Below, piece after piece: positions 25,321 to 35,099 of a stretch of DNA of 64,000 nt (positions are counted from its first letter, which is position 1; each line of letters begins with the position of its first letter). The position numbers and the translations under genes are program-made. This stretch comes from Enorma burkinafasonensis. GTDB taxonomy: Bacteria > Actinomycetota > Coriobacteriia > Coriobacteriales > Coriobacteriaceae. The DNA is taken from positions 1 through 64,000 of the forward strand of contig NZ_LR597509.1 in assembly GCF_902150035.1 (NCBI RefSeq), written 5' to 3'. The notes beneath the pieces were generated by a model. The model did not search any database. It had not been told where the DNA came from and was given only the letters and a program-made list of their open reading frames with translations.

Positions 25321-26352
25321 ATGGGGATCATCAGGCGCGCGGGAGGGTTCGTGGGCTCGCACATGCCCGTCGTCGTGCCGTGCTGCGTGGTGCTCGGCGT
25401 GCTGCTGCCTGAGGTCTTCGGCGTCTTCAAGCCGGTGGTCCCGTTCCTGTTCGCCATCATCACGTTCCAGGGCTCGCTCAACACCTCGCTGCGCCAGATC
25501 GTGCGCACGTTCCGCCATCCGCACGAGCTCATCGCGATCCTCGTGGCGTCCATCGTGGTCATGCCCGCGCTGGCGCGCCTCGCGGGAGGGCTCGTCTTCC
25601 CGGATTTCGAGATCGTCGCGGGCATCGTGATCGAGTACAGCATCCCCGTAGCGGTGGTGAGTTTCATGTGGATTGACATGTACCGCGGCAACGCCTCGCT
25701 GGGGCTCGCCGCGATCCTTCTCTCCACGGTGCTCGCGCCCGTGACGCTGCCCGTCACGATCCAGCTCCTCATGGGCACCGCGGTCGAGGTCGACGTGGTC
25801 TCGATGGTGAAGGACCTCGCCGTGATGGTCGCCGTGCCCGCGCTCGCCGGCGTCGCGGTGAACGAGCTCACGGACGGCTGGGGACACGAGGCGCTCTCGC
25901 CGGCGATCTCGCCCGCGTGCCGGCTGCTCGCGGTGTTCGTGATCCTGTGCAACTCGACGGGGATGTCCGCCTACGTGCTCGCGTTCGACCCGGTCGTGGC
26001 GCAGGTGGCGCTCTTCATCCTGGTGTTCGCGCTCTTCGGCTTCATGCTGGGGCTCACCGTCGCCTGCCTCATGCACGTGCCGCCGGCCGACCTCTACTCG
26101 ATGGTCTTCTGCGTGGGGCTGCGCAACATCTCGTCCGGCGCGGTCATCGCGGCGGAGTTCTTCCCGGGGGCGGCGATCATCCCCGTGATGATGGGGACGC
26201 TCTTCCAGCAGGTGCTCGCCGCGCTGGTGAGCGCCGCGCTCCAGCGCCTCACGGACGAGGAGCGCGAGCGCGGCCGCAGGCGCGTGCTCATGGCGCGCTT
26301 CCTGCAGCGGCGCGGGGTGCGCGGTGGGGCACGTGACGGGGGCGTGCGGTAG
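25321..26352 (+). CDS. Bile acid:sodium symporter (BASS) family transporter
   Basis: 343 residues from ATG 25321. About ten hydrophobic segments are visible, starting with VVVPCCVVLGVLLPEVFGVF. Family-like features include FAIITFQGSLNTSL, IVIEYSIPVAVVSFMW and the late LRNISSGAVIAAEFFPG. BASS proteins carry organic anions with sodium; the substrate (bile salt, pantoate, keto acid) cannot be told. The C-terminus is basic. The gap 26353-26466 is GC-rich with no gene. Confidence 0.82.
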   Translation: MGIIRRAGGFVGSHMPVVVPCCVVLGVLLPEVFGVFKPVVPFLFAIITFQGSLNTSLRQIVRTFRHPHELIAILVASIVVMPALARLAGGLVFPDFEIVAGIVIEYSIPVAVVSFMWIDMYRGNASLGLAAILLSTVLAPVTLPVTIQLLMGTAVEVDVVSMVKDLAVMVAVPALAGVAVNELTDGWGHEALSPAISPACRLLAVFVILCNSTGMSAYVLAFDPVVAQVALFILVFALFGFMLGLTVACLMHVPPADLYSMVFCVGLRNISSGAVIAAEFFPGAAIIPVMMGTLFQQVLAALVSAALQRLTDEERERGRRRVLMARFLQRRGVRGGARDGGVR

Positions 26353-26466
26353 CGCGGTGCGCGGCGGCGCGGCGGGGCTCAGGCGCGGAGACGCGGCGGA
26401 GTGCGGGCGCGGTGCGCGGTAGTGCAGCGGGGCTCAGGAGCGGAGGCGCTACTCGCCGCGTACCGG

Positions 26467-27339
26467 TTAGGGGATGCGGCGGCGCCCCTTGCGCTCGCGG
26501 TTGCGCAGGTTGGTGACGGCGCCCTCCATGCCGAGCGGCACGTAGCCCAGGTTGTCGAGGTCGTCCGGCAGATAGGCGACGAGGCTCTGCTCGGCGGCGC
26601 GTGCCGCCCGGATGCGATCCTCGTGCGGCGCGGCGCCAGGTGTCGCGCAGATGCCAAAGATCGCCGCCCCGCGCTCGACGGTGCGGCGCTCGTACTCCGT
26701 CTCGGGGAAGCCGGGGTGCTCGGCGCGCACGTCGCGCGAGGTCCAGAGCAGCCGGTAGCCGGCTGCCTCGAACTGCGGGACCGAGTACTCGAAGAGCGGA
26801 GCGCTGTCCGTGCGCAGCGTGACGGTGCCGCCGGGCGCCAGCAGGGCGCGGTAGCGCAGCAGGTGGTCGATGTGCGTGAGCCGGCGCTCGGCGTGGCGGC
26901 TCTTGGGGTAGGGCGTGGGGAAGTTGAGCGTGATGGCGGCAAGCTCGCCCGCGGCGAAGACGCGCCCCGCCGCCGCGGCGCCGCGGGGCAGGACCACCGC
27001 GTTGGCAAGGCCCGCCTCGGTGATGTACTGCGCGCTGTAGGCGACGCAGATGGGCTCGGTGTCCATGCCGATGAAGAGCGCGTCCGGCTCGCGCCGGGCG
27101 CAGGCGATGAGGTAGGAGCCCTTGCCGCAGCCGAGGTCCAGGTGGACGGAGCGGAACGCGCCCGTCCGCCCGGCATCGCCTGCCGGAGCGGGCGCTCCCG
27201 CCGCATAGCCCAGCGGCCAGCAGGCGTGCGCCCAGTGCCCGCGGTAGCGCTCGGGCTCCTGCTCGATGACGGCGCCGTAGCGCTCGAGGCGCTCCTCGAG
27301 CACGAAGTTCTTGGGGGTGCGGATGTGCGTGAGGCCCAT
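26467..27339 (-). CDS. trmB: tRNA (guanine-N7)-methyltransferase
   Basis: 290 residues from ATG 27339 (AAAGGCGACC upstream). SAM-binding motif HLDLGCGKGSYLI near residue 70, and the TrmB signature NFPTPYPKSRHAERRL near residue 140 (bacterial TrmB has a PDPWPKxRHxKRRL-type motif here). It methylates G46 in the tRNA variable loop. The chain is longer than E. coli TrmB by a C-terminal extension ending in basic residues. It starts ten bases after the stop of the upstream methyltransferase, so the two are an operon. Confidence 0.83.
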   Translation of the reverse strand: MGLTHIRTPKNFVLEERLERYGAVIEQEPERYRGHWAHACWPLGYAAGAPAPAGDAGRTGAFRSVHLDLGCGKGSYLIACARREPDALFIGMDTEPICVAYSAQYITEAGLANAVVLPRGAAAAGRVFAAGELAAITLNFPTPYPKSRHAERRLTHIDHLLRYRALLAPGGTVTLRTDSAPLFEYSVPQFEAAGYRLLWTSRDVRAEHPGFPETEYERRTVERGAAIFGICATPGAAPHEDRIRAARAAEQSLVAYLPDDLDNLGYVPLGMEGAVTNLRNRERKGRRRIP

Positions 27340-27349
27340 GGTCGCCTTT

Positions 27350-28147
27350 CTAGCCGCGCGCGCAGCGCTCGAGGATGAGGTAGCGGTTGAGGTCGCCGGA
27401 TCGCCCGTCGGCGGAGAAGCGCGCGATCTCGCGCGCCGCGCCCGCGGGGAGGGTCGCGACGAGCCGGTCGATCTCCGCGTCATCGAAATGGTGGCAGTAG
27501 CGCAGGGCGCGCTCGCTGTCCTGCCAGGGGAGGAGGTAATCGCCGGCTTCGAGGGCCGCGCCGCCGGGGATGGGGGAACCGGGCCCGCCGTGCAGCGAGG
27601 CGGCATGGGCCTCCGTGATCGCGCGCGCCTTGCGGGCGAGCCGTTCGTCGTGCATGAACTGCCAGAACGATATCGCCACGACGCCTCCCGGCTCCGTATG
27701 GGCTAGGAGCGCGCCGAGCACGGCGCGGCGTAACTCGAAGCCGGGCACGTGGTGCATGAAGCCGAAGCAGACGGCCGCGTCGCAGCGGGGGATCCCCGCG
27801 AGCGGGTCCTTGCCTGTGAGGAGCTCACACAGGATGTCCGCGGTATGCAGGCGGACGGCGCTCTCCGCTGCGGGCGCATCGACGAGCTCCGGGCAGTTGT
27901 CGACGGCGTGGAAGGCGAGGGTGCAGCCGGCGAGCTCGGCCGAAAGGAAGCGCTCGAAGCGCAGGTTGCCGCAGGCGAGGTCGAGCACGGAGAGGGCGCC
28001 TGCCGTCCGCGCGCGGTCCCGCACCAGGCCGGCTACCTGCCGCCAGCCCTGCCAGGGGGCCTGGCGGGTGGCCGAGAAGCTCTCGGCGTGCGCGCGGTAG
28101 AACGCGGTGTCGAGCTCGATGAGCGCGCGTGCGGTCGCGGTGTCCAC
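27350..28147 (-). CDS. Class I SAM-dependent methyltransferase (Trm9-like)
   Basis: 265 residues from GTG 28147, behind AAGGAGGCCC. SAM site SVLDLACGNLRFERF near residue 53. The N-terminal YRAHAESFSATRQAPWQGW resembles the opening of Trm9/ALKBH8-type tRNA methyltransferases, and a late FCxFxHHVP-type segment (CFGFMHHVP) forms the catalytic pocket. Co-transcription with trmB supports a tRNA-modification role; this is inference. Confidence 0.75.
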   Translation of the reverse strand: MDTATARALIELDTAFYRAHAESFSATRQAPWQGWRQVAGLVRDRARTAGALSVLDLACGNLRFERFLSAELAGCTLAFHAVDNCPELVDAPAAESAVRLHTADILCELLTGKDPLAGIPRCDAAVCFGFMHHVPGFELRRAVLGALLAHTEPGGVVAISFWQFMHDERLARKARAITEAHAASLHGGPGSPIPGGAALEAGDYLLPWQDSERALRYCHHFDDAEIDRLVATLPAGAAREIARFSADGRSGDLNRYLILERCARG

Positions 28148-28411
28148 GGGCCTCCTTCAGGGTACCGGTTGGGTTCGGGTGATGCTCGGCGCGGGCGGCC
28201 GACGGTGGCTCGCCGCATGTGCCGGGGCCGCCGGCGTCGCCTGGCCGCTTTGCCCCACGTATCGTAGCGCGTCCGCCCCGCGCGAGCGCGCCGTGCGCAG
28301 AAACAGCATCGACCGCGTGGCGCGCCCGGAGCCCCGCGCATCTTGAACTCGCGGCGCGATGCGGGTATCGTGGTCGCGGTTCGTCGGCCACGGGGCTCGG
28401 GGAGGGGCGCC

Positions 28412-29632
28412 ATGCCAGCGGGATTGCTGCCCATCATCTACCTTGCGTTCATCAGCCTGGGGCTGCCCGACTCGGCGCTCGGCTCCGCGTGGCCGACCAT
28501 GGCGCCGGAGCTCGGCGCGGGGATCTCGTGGGTCGGCATCGTGACCATGCTCATCTCGGTGGGGACGATCGCGTCGAGCCTCATGTCGGTGCGCGTGGTG
28601 GAGCGCTTCGGCACGGGCGCGGTGACCGTGGCGAGCGTCGCCCTCACGGCGGCGGGCCTGGTGGGCTTCTCGGCATCCGACGCGTTCTGGCAGCTCTGCC
28701 TCTGGGCGATCCCCTACGGCCTCGGTGCCGGAGCGGTCGACGCGGCGCTCAACTCCTTCGTCGCCGTCCACTACGAGTCGCAGCACATGAGCTGGCTGCA
28801 CTGCATGTGGGGCGTCGGCGCGAGCGGCGGCCCCATGATCATGGCCCAGTGCCTGGGCGCGGGCAGCTGGTCGCTCGGCTTCTTCGTGCTCGGCGCCATC
28901 CAGGTCGCGATCGCGGTGGTGCTCACGCTCTCGCTACCGCTCTGGCGCGACCGCAAGCTCCCGCGCGGGGAGCGCGGCGCTGCGGGCGAGGGGGTCTCTC
29001 CCGAGGGACCTTCGTCCTCTGCGGCGGCAGTCGCCCACCTCTCGCGACGCGAGCTCTTGCGGCGCGACGGCGTCGTGGCGGTGCTCGTGTGCTTCTTTTG
29101 CTACTGCGCGCTCGAGTCCACCTGCGGCAACTGGGCGGCGACCTACTGCACGCTCGGTCGCGACGTCCCCGCCGGCACCGCGGCGAGCTGGGCGTCTTTG
29201 TTCTACATCGGCATCACGGTCGGTCGCGCGGCGAGCGGTTTCCTGTCGCTCAAGGTGTCCGACCACAACATGATCCGCCTGGGCCAGGTGCTCGTCGCCT
29301 TGGGTATCGCGCTCATCATGCTGCCGCTCGGCGGCGGGGCGCTCCTGGCGGGCCTCGTGCTCACGGGCGTGGGCTGCGCGCCCATCTACCCCTCGATCAT
29401 CCATGCGACGCCCGCGCGCTTCGGCGACGACGTGGCGCTCGCGCTCACCGGCATGCAGATGGCCTTCGCCTACGTGGGATCGCTCGCCATGTCGCCGCTC
29501 TTCGGCGCGCTGGCCGAGGCGCTTTCCGTCGAGCTGTACCCGCTGTACCTCGGTGCTCTGCTCCTCGTCATGGTCGCTTCGGGCGAGAAGCTCAACGCCG
29601 TGATGCGCCGCAAGGCGGTGCGGGCACGGTAG
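28412..29632 (+). CDS. Major facilitator superfamily transporter
   Basis: 406 residues from ATG 28412, after GGGGAGGGGCG; the frame is open from TTG 28343 but that extension is unlike an MFS N-terminus. Twelve hydrophobic segments are visible, with a charged loop near residue 190 between the two halves. LGLPDSALGSAWP in helix 1 and the overall shape resemble the fucose/sugar-type FucP-like and related MFS members; the substrate is not assignable. Confidence 0.85.
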   Translation: MPAGLLPIIYLAFISLGLPDSALGSAWPTMAPELGAGISWVGIVTMLISVGTIASSLMSVRVVERFGTGAVTVASVALTAAGLVGFSASDAFWQLCLWAIPYGLGAGAVDAALNSFVAVHYESQHMSWLHCMWGVGASGGPMIMAQCLGAGSWSLGFFVLGAIQVAIAVVLTLSLPLWRDRKLPRGERGAAGEGVSPEGPSSSAAAVAHLSRRELLRRDGVVAVLVCFFCYCALESTCGNWAATYCTLGRDVPAGTAASWASLFYIGITVGRAASGFLSLKVSDHNMIRLGQVLVALGIALIMLPLGGGALLAGLVLTGVGCAPIYPSIIHATPARFGDDVALALTGMQMAFAYVGSLAMSPLFGALAEALSVELYPLYLGALLLVMVASGEKLNAVMRRKAVRAR

Positions 29633-29982
29633 CCGAGTTCCCGTTGCGGCGTTATCGCAGGTAGTGGTGATTTATATATATAAATGGAATAAGCCCCATC
29701 GCGTTTTGAAATGATTTTGGCGACATTCGATCAAGAATACTGTGGGTAATTTGGAATCTGCCGTCGAGACGCGTGTCTGATACGCGGTTATCTGGGGTTT
29801 TATTAGCCGATCTTCCGGGTCTCGGCGGCCTGGCAACAACAAGGCACAGTATTCTTGTCTGAAGTGATTCGGGAGGGCTTCGTGGCCGGTCCGTTCGCGC
29901 CGCAAGCGCGCTCGAGGCATCCGGGCCGCCTACATTTGCTAGCTGGGCGGGTGCCGCCGCGCCTCGCGGTAGAATAGCTGCC
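29633..29982. repeat. AT-rich intergenic stretch with 13-bp inverted repeat
   Basis: No gene is seen. CAAGAATACTGTG at 29732-29744 is perfectly inverted at 29845-29857. Outside the arms, 29705-29721 and 29858-29871 carry similar TGAA[A/G]TGATT sequence. A TTTATATATATAAA palindrome sits at 29671-29684. The 100-base interior has no coding character. It may be a miniature element remnant or a structured RNA; the promoter of the next gene must also be here. Confidence 0.45.
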
Positions 29983-31995
29983 ATGGAAGACATCATCTTG
30001 CAGATAGCCGCGGCGCTGCGCCGCGGCGAGACCATGGGCGAGCGCGAGCTCGTGAAGCTGATCCACGCGCAGGCCAAGCGGGCCGGTGGGGACAAGCGCG
30101 CGTTCGCCAAGCGCAGGCTGCTGCCGTTCTACCAGCGCGTCAAGCGCGAGGAACCCGAGCGCTGGGCGAGCTGGGGTATCACGCCGGAGCTCGAGGAGCG
30201 GCTCGTGGCGGCGCTGCGCATCAAGCCGCGACGCTCGGCCTCGGGCGTGGCGACCATCACGGTCATCACCAAGCCGTGGCCGTGCTCAGGCTCGTGCGTC
30301 TTCTGCCCCAACGACATCCGCATGCCCAAGAGCTACCTGGCGGACGAGCCCGCCTGCGCGCGTGCCGAGCAGAACTTCTTCGACCCCTACCTGCAGGTAT
30401 CGGCGCGGCTCACGGCGCTTGCGCAGATGGGGCACGCGACCGACAAGATCGAGCTCATCGTGCTCGGCGGCACGTGGAGCGACTATCCGGTCGAGTACCA
30501 GACCTGGTTCGTGACCGAGCTCTTCCGGGCGCTCAACGACGACGCGGTGGCCGGCGTGGCGGCGAACCCCATGCTGCGCGGCTTCCCGGCGGAGGGGTCC
30601 GCGCTGGAGGAGGGTCCCGAGCCTGCGGAGGGGGCCGCGCTGGAAGATAGGGCCGCCTCCGCGGCCGCGCCTGCGGACCCGATCCCCGCGGGCGTGCGCG
30701 AGCGGCGGGACCACTACCGCGCCAGCGGCATCGAGCGCTGGCACACGGAGGAGGGCGCCGCCCAGGTGGACGCGCTCCAGCCGCTGGTCGATGCCGGCGA
30801 GCAGACCTACAACCAGGTGATCGGCCGGCTCTTCCGCACGGCGCCGGCGTGGCGCGACGCCGCGGCCTGGCAGCGCGCCACCATGGACGACCTCGAGCGC
30901 GAGCAGCGCCGCAACGAGGGCGCCCGCCACCGCGTCGTGGGCCTCGTGGTGGAGACCCGCCCGGACGCCATCACGCCCGCCGCCCTCACGCTCATCCGCC
31001 GCATGGGCGCCACCAAAATCCAGATGGGCGTCCAGAGCGTGGACCAGGAGACCCTCGACGCGAACGGCCGCGGCATCGCCACGGAGCGCATCGCCCGCTC
31101 GTTCGACCTGCTCAGGCTCTTCGGCTTCAAGATCCACGCGCACTTCATGGTGAACCTTCTCGGCGCCACGCCCGAGTCCGACAAGCGCGACTACCGCTCC
31201 TTCGTCACGGACCGCGCCTACCTGCCCGACGAGGTCAAGCTCTACCCGTGCGCGCTCATCGGCAGCTCGCGGCTGCGCGAGCGCTACGAGGCGGGGGAGT
31301 GGATGCCCTACACGGAGGACGAGCTCGTGGACGTGCTCGCCGCCGACGTGCTCGCCACGCCGGAGTTCTGCCGCGCGTCGCGCATGATCCGCGATTTCTC
31401 GTCGCTGGACATCGTGGCCGGCAACAAGAAGCCCAACCTGCGCCAGCTCGTGGAGCGGCGCGTCGCGGCGACGGGCATGCCGGTGCACGAGATTCGCTAC
31501 CGCGAGATCGCCCTTGACGCCGTGGACCCCGCCGAGCTTGAGCTCAAGGTCATGCCGTACGAGACGGCCGCCACGAGCGAGCGCTTCCTGCAGTGGGTGA
31601 CGCCCGCGGGCCGCATCGCCGGCTTCCTGCGCCTTTCGCTGCCGTACGAGGACGCCGTGCGCGCCCTCGCCGACGGGATGGCCGCCAGTGGGTCGAACGG
31701 CTCCGTTCCCACCGCGCCGGGCGGGACGAGCGTCCCCGTCCCCGCCTGCCCGATCGCGCCGGGCGAGGCCATGATCCGCGAGGTCCACGTGTACGGCAGC
31801 GCCGTGCCGGTCGGCGAGGAGGGCCACGCCGCGCAGCACCAGGGGCTCGGCCGCCGGCTCGTCGAGCGCGCCTGCGAGCTCGCGCGTGCGGCGGGCTACG
31901 CGCGCATCAACGTGATCAGCGCGGTGGGCACGCGGGAGTACTATCGGCGCCTGGGTTTTCACGACCACGGGCTTTACCAGCAGCGCGAGCTCTAA
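29983..31995 (+). CDS. Elp3-type tRNA U34 radical-SAM/GNAT enzyme
   Basis: 670 residues. The radical SAM cluster motif is CSGSCVFC near residue 105 (CxxxCxxC, within KPWPCSGSCVFCPNDIRMPK). LGGTWSDYP and the MGATKIQMGVQS segment match Elp3. The C-terminal GNAT domain has QHQGLGRRLVERA and REYYRRLGF. Elp3 adds a carboxymethyl group to wobble U34 using acetyl-CoA and radical chemistry. An acidic/Ala-rich insertion lies near residue 205 between the halves of the SAM domain. The next gene begins ten bases after the stop. Confidence 0.93.
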   Translation: MEDIILQIAAALRRGETMGERELVKLIHAQAKRAGGDKRAFAKRRLLPFYQRVKREEPERWASWGITPELEERLVAALRIKPRRSASGVATITVITKPWPCSGSCVFCPNDIRMPKSYLADEPACARAEQNFFDPYLQVSARLTALAQMGHATDKIELIVLGGTWSDYPVEYQTWFVTELFRALNDDAVAGVAANPMLRGFPAEGSALEEGPEPAEGAALEDRAASAAAPADPIPAGVRERRDHYRASGIERWHTEEGAAQVDALQPLVDAGEQTYNQVIGRLFRTAPAWRDAAAWQRATMDDLEREQRRNEGARHRVVGLVVETRPDAITPAALTLIRRMGATKIQMGVQSVDQETLDANGRGIATERIARSFDLLRLFGFKIHAHFMVNLLGATPESDKRDYRSFVTDRAYLPDEVKLYPCALIGSSRLRERYEAGEWMPYTEDELVDVLAADVLATPEFCRASRMIRDFSSLDIVAGNKKPNLRQLVERRVAATGMPVHEIRYREIALDAVDPAELELKVMPYETAATSERFLQWVTPAGRIAGFLRLSLPYEDAVRALADGMAASGSNGSVPTAPGGTSVPVPACPIAPGEAMIREVHVYGSAVPVGEEGHAAQHQGLGRRLVERACELARAAGYARINVISAVGTREYYRRLGFHDHGLYQQREL

Positions 31996-32004
31996 GGAGG
32001 CGGC

Positions 32005-33186
32005 ATGGCGAACGGCGGCATCACGCCCTCCCCGGGCGGCTCGGGCGAGGGCAACCCCCTCGAGTTCATCTACACCATCGCCGCGCTCGCGGTCGTGTGC
32101 ATCGTGGTGGTCCTGGTTGAGCTCTGGAAGTACCCGTGGCAGGTCTCGGCGTTCTTCGGCGGCTGCTTCTTTCTGGGCTACGTCTGCATGCGGTTCTGGC
32201 CGCATACCGTGAAGACCGGCCAGGGCCGCGCGTTCATCTACACGGTGCTCGTGGGGACCCGCCTCGTGCGCGTGCTCCGCCTGGGCGGCGTCTACCAGTC
32301 GGCCACCAACCTGGGCTTCCACTGGGCGGAGCCGGTCTTCGCCTATCACCGCGCGTTCGACGCGGTCTTCGAGGCCGACCGCGTGCTCACCTCGATGTAC
32401 GGCCACGGCGTGCGCCGCGTGCTCGCGCTCGGCGGCGGCGGGTTCGCCTGGCCCAAGCACGCGCTGCTCGCCCGGCCCGACCTGGTCATGGGCGTGGTCG
32501 AGCTCGACCCCAAGGTCATCGAGTGCGCCGAGGCGTGGTTCTACGTGGAGCGCCTGAAGAAGCTCGCGAAGCGGCGCCTGCATATCATCGAGGGCGACGG
32601 CCGCGCGTACCTGGAGGAGCGTGCCGAGCTGATCGCGCAGGCGGAGCGCCTGCTCCCGGAGGGCGACGCGGCAGGGGAGGCGCGTGCCGAGGAGCCGTGC
32701 GTCGAGAGCGCCCCGGCCGAAAGCGCACCCACCGGCATCGCCAAGCGCGCGCTGCACCGGGGCCGGAGCGCCCGGCCCCGCCGCACGCGCCGTTTCGACG
32801 CCATCGTGAACGACACCTTCACCGGAGACGAGCCGGTCCGTGCGCTCGCCACGGTCGAGTGCGCCCGCGCGGTCAAGGACTGCCTCGTGCCCGGCGGCGT
32901 CTACGCCATGAACGTGGTCTCGCGCGACGACGGGCAGGACCTCACCTTCCTGCGCGACGAGGTCGCCACGCTCGCCGAGGTCTTCGCGCACGTGCACGTG
33001 CTTCCCGTGGACGAGACGGTCTGGGCCGGCGAGGACAACTACATCGTGCTCGCCACGGACGCGCAGACCGTGTTCGACGGCACCATCCCCTACGACGAGA
33101 ACTTCTTGGGCACGCCGATGCACGACGAGGAGCATTCCTGCTGTTCAGTGCCAAGACGTTGTTTACGCCCGGAAGATGACAAATAG
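32005..33186 (+). CDS. Membrane-anchored spermidine-synthase-like protein, 3' end altered by IS481
   Basis: 393 codons, ATG 32005 behind TAAGGAGGCGGC. Two hydrophobic segments (FIYTIAALAVVCIVVVL; FFGGCFFLGYVC) precede a Rossmann fold like polyamine aminopropyltransferases: RVLALGGGGFAWP, VELDPKVIE, EGDGRAYL and DAIVNDTF. A low-complexity basic insert lies near residues 215-265. It is translationally close to the Elp3 gene. The IS481 left end begins at 33141, so the last about 15 residues are encoded by IS DNA; the true terminus was probably a few residues different. Actual polyamine synthesis is unproven. Confidence 0.78.
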   Translation: MANGGITPSPGGSGEGNPLEFIYTIAALAVVCIVVVLVELWKYPWQVSAFFGGCFFLGYVCMRFWPHTVKTGQGRAFIYTVLVGTRLVRVLRLGGVYQSATNLGFHWAEPVFAYHRAFDAVFEADRVLTSMYGHGVRRVLALGGGGFAWPKHALLARPDLVMGVVELDPKVIECAEAWFYVERLKKLAKRRLHIIEGDGRAYLEERAELIAQAERLLPEGDAAGEARAEEPCVESAPAESAPTGIAKRALHRGRSARPRRTRRFDAIVNDTFTGDEPVRALATVECARAVKDCLVPGGVYAMNVVSRDDGQDLTFLRDEVATLAEVFAHVHVLPVDETVWAGEDNYIVLATDAQTVFDGTIPYDENFLGTPMHDEEHSCCSVPRRCLRPEDDK

Positions 33187-34216
33187 GGATGGCTCCCGCA
33201 TGCTGCGAGTTGTTCAGGCTTGCAGCGAAGGGGGCCATCCCATGTCCCAACATCCTAACGCAAGGCTCGCGCCCAGGGGGCGGGAGACGCTCGTCTCCCG
33301 CATAGAGTCCGGGGCCGGCGTGGCGGAGGCCGCCCGCCAGATGGGCGTGAGCGGGCAGACCGCCTCGAAGTGGCTCGCGCGGGCGAGGCGCGGGGAGCCG
33401 ATGTCGGACCGCCCGAGCAGGCCGCGCAGGCTCGCGAGGCGGACGCCGGCCGAGGCCGAGGGGCGCGTCCTCGAGGCCAGGCGCGCGATGCTGCTCGCCC
33501 CGCTCGCGCTCGCCGCCGTCACGGGCGTCCCCGCGCGCACCTGCGCCAGGATCGTGACGCGCGCAGGGCATGCCCCGCCTCGCCGACGTCGACCGCGTGA
33601 CCGGGGAGGCCCGCCGCCGCGGCCCGGTCACGCCCGTGCGCTACGAGCGGGAGCGCCCCGGGGAGCTCCTGCACGTCGACGTCAAGAAGGTCGCGCGCGT
33701 GCCCGCGGGCGGCGGGTGGAGGGCGCGCGGCGAGTCCGTCCTCGCGCACCCGGACTCCGGCGCAGGCTACGCCTGCCTGCACGTGGCCGTGGACGACTTC
33801 TCCCGCGTCGCCTACGCCGAGCTCCTCCCCGACGAGCGCAAGGGGACCACCTGCGCCTTCATGTCGCGCTGCCTGGCCTTCTTCTCCGGGCTCGGGGTCG
33901 AGGTCGAGCGCGTGATGACCGACAACGGGAGCTGCTACCGCAGCCGCGAGTTCAACGGGATGCTGGCCTCCGGGGGGATCCGCCACGTGTACACGAGGCC
34001 CTACAGCCCCTGGCAGAACGGGAAGGTCGAGCGGATGAACAGGACGCTGGCGCAGGAGTGGCAGTACGGGCGGGCTTGGGACAGCGAGGAGGGCAGGGCC
34101 GAGGCCCTGCCCTCCTTCATCGACCGCTACAATAGGGAGCGTCCTCACAGCGCGTGCGGGGGCATCCCGCCCATGTCGCGCATCCCGGATGTAAACAACC
34201 CATTGGCACACAACAG
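33141..34216 (+). mobile_element. IS481-family insertion sequence
   Basis: Imperfect terminal inverted repeats of about 35 bp: left 33141-33175 (CTGTT..GTGCCAA...GTTGTTTAC..CCGG) and right ending 34216. The element is about 1.08 kb and encodes one IS481 transposase, split by a frameshift. No target duplication is apparent; with coding-like sequence cut on both flanks this suggests a deletion next to the element. Confidence 0.75.
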
Positions 34217-34274
34217 ACTTTTTAGAGGCTTCGTTTCGTTGGCAAGGGTTGGAGAATACTTCTCCAGCTTCTGA
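33242..34274 (+). pseudogene. IS481 family transposase, frameshifted
   Basis: The N-terminal part (ATG 33242) has the helix-turn-helix GVAEAARQMGVSGQTASKWL. The reading frame moves by +1 near 33568, where GCAGGGC-ATGCCCCGC follows: the DDE domain then continues from MPRLADVDRVTGEARRRG with HVDVKK, VMTDNGSCY and SPWQNGKVERMNR (catalytic D, D, E). IS481 transposases are normally one ORF, so this copy is probably inactive. The frame runs past the IS end into flanking DNA. Confidence 0.8.
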
Positions 34275-34309
34275 GAGAGATATCATCAGACAATCTTGAT
34301 ATTGTTCTC

Positions 34310-35086
34310 ATGTATGGGGGCAGCACTGCTATGAGATTGGTTAGCCGTTCCGATCTGGATAAAGAGTTCGATCCCTCTATGCAGGAGCCGTCTCGCGAGA
34401 ACGAGAGGGAATATCAACGGCTTTTACAAGTGCTCGCTACGGTCGAAAAAGCAACTAGACGGGGGATATTTACCTCGCGACATACAATTGGTGTTGACGA
34501 TAAGTGCGTGCTTGAAGACAGGTTTTTCGGAGCGCATCCAGGCTATATGGGTACCGAGCAAAGCATCAAAAGTGTGCATAATGACAGTGCTCCCGATATA
34601 TTAATTGCGCGGGATAACTTCGTCCTAGTTATCGATCATTTTTGCTTTGATTGCACGAAATGGTCGAGGAAGGGATCGCCTCTCCAGGCGCTCTTATCAA
34701 ATCATAATGCTCAAGTTAAGTCTTTTTCTGGTAATGAGCTCATCGAATTATTGAGAGGTAGGGACGTCAGGTGCTCCGAAAAAGAGCATATTGACAACTT
34801 AAGACAAATGATAAAAACAAAGTTGGAGAAAGCGAACGGATATTTTGATGCCATTGACCATTATTTGATTGAAAAGGACAGGATGAAGCAGAAAGAACTG
34901 TGGCTGTTCGCTGAGGATGTACTTCCAATCGGAGATATTGACCTTGTAATAGAAGAAGCGCTTAGACAGTTCGACGTATATCCGAAGCTGGCTGGGATGA
35001 TTTATGTTCGGGATGTAGTGCCTTTTACAATTAGTGAGAATATTGACGACATCAGATTTATCTACAACTGCAACAACGCGCAATGA
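34310..35086 (+). CDS. Unknown protein, probably 5'-truncated by IS481
   Basis: 258 codons from ATG 34310, which has no ribosome site. Coding-like sequence in the same frame continues upstream to TAG near 34224, just outside the IS end, so the true N-terminus was probably removed. Low GC. Visible segments: DSAPDILIARDNFVLVIDHF and a later YPKLAGMIYVRDVVPF. The PD...D arrangement hints at a nuclease-like fold but no ExK is clear. I do not recognise the family. It is followed within 14 bases by the pentapeptide-repeat genes, so likely part of that operon. Confidence 0.55.
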   Translation: MYGGSTAMRLVSRSDLDKEFDPSMQEPSRENEREYQRLLQVLATVEKATRRGIFTSRHTIGVDDKCVLEDRFFGAHPGYMGTEQSIKSVHNDSAPDILIARDNFVLVIDHFCFDCTKWSRKGSPLQALLSNHNAQVKSFSGNELIELLRGRDVRCSEKEHIDNLRQMIKTKLEKANGYFDAIDHYLIEKDRMKQKELWLFAEDVLPIGDIDLVIEEALRQFDVYPKLAGMIYVRDVVPFTISENIDDIRFIYNCNNAQ

Positions 35087-35099
35087 GCGGGGGCAAGCG

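Noticed and set aside
30286-33135. Minus-strand open frame of 949 codons
   Set aside because: Antisense shadow of Elp3 and the spermidine-synthase-like gene, caused by high GC.
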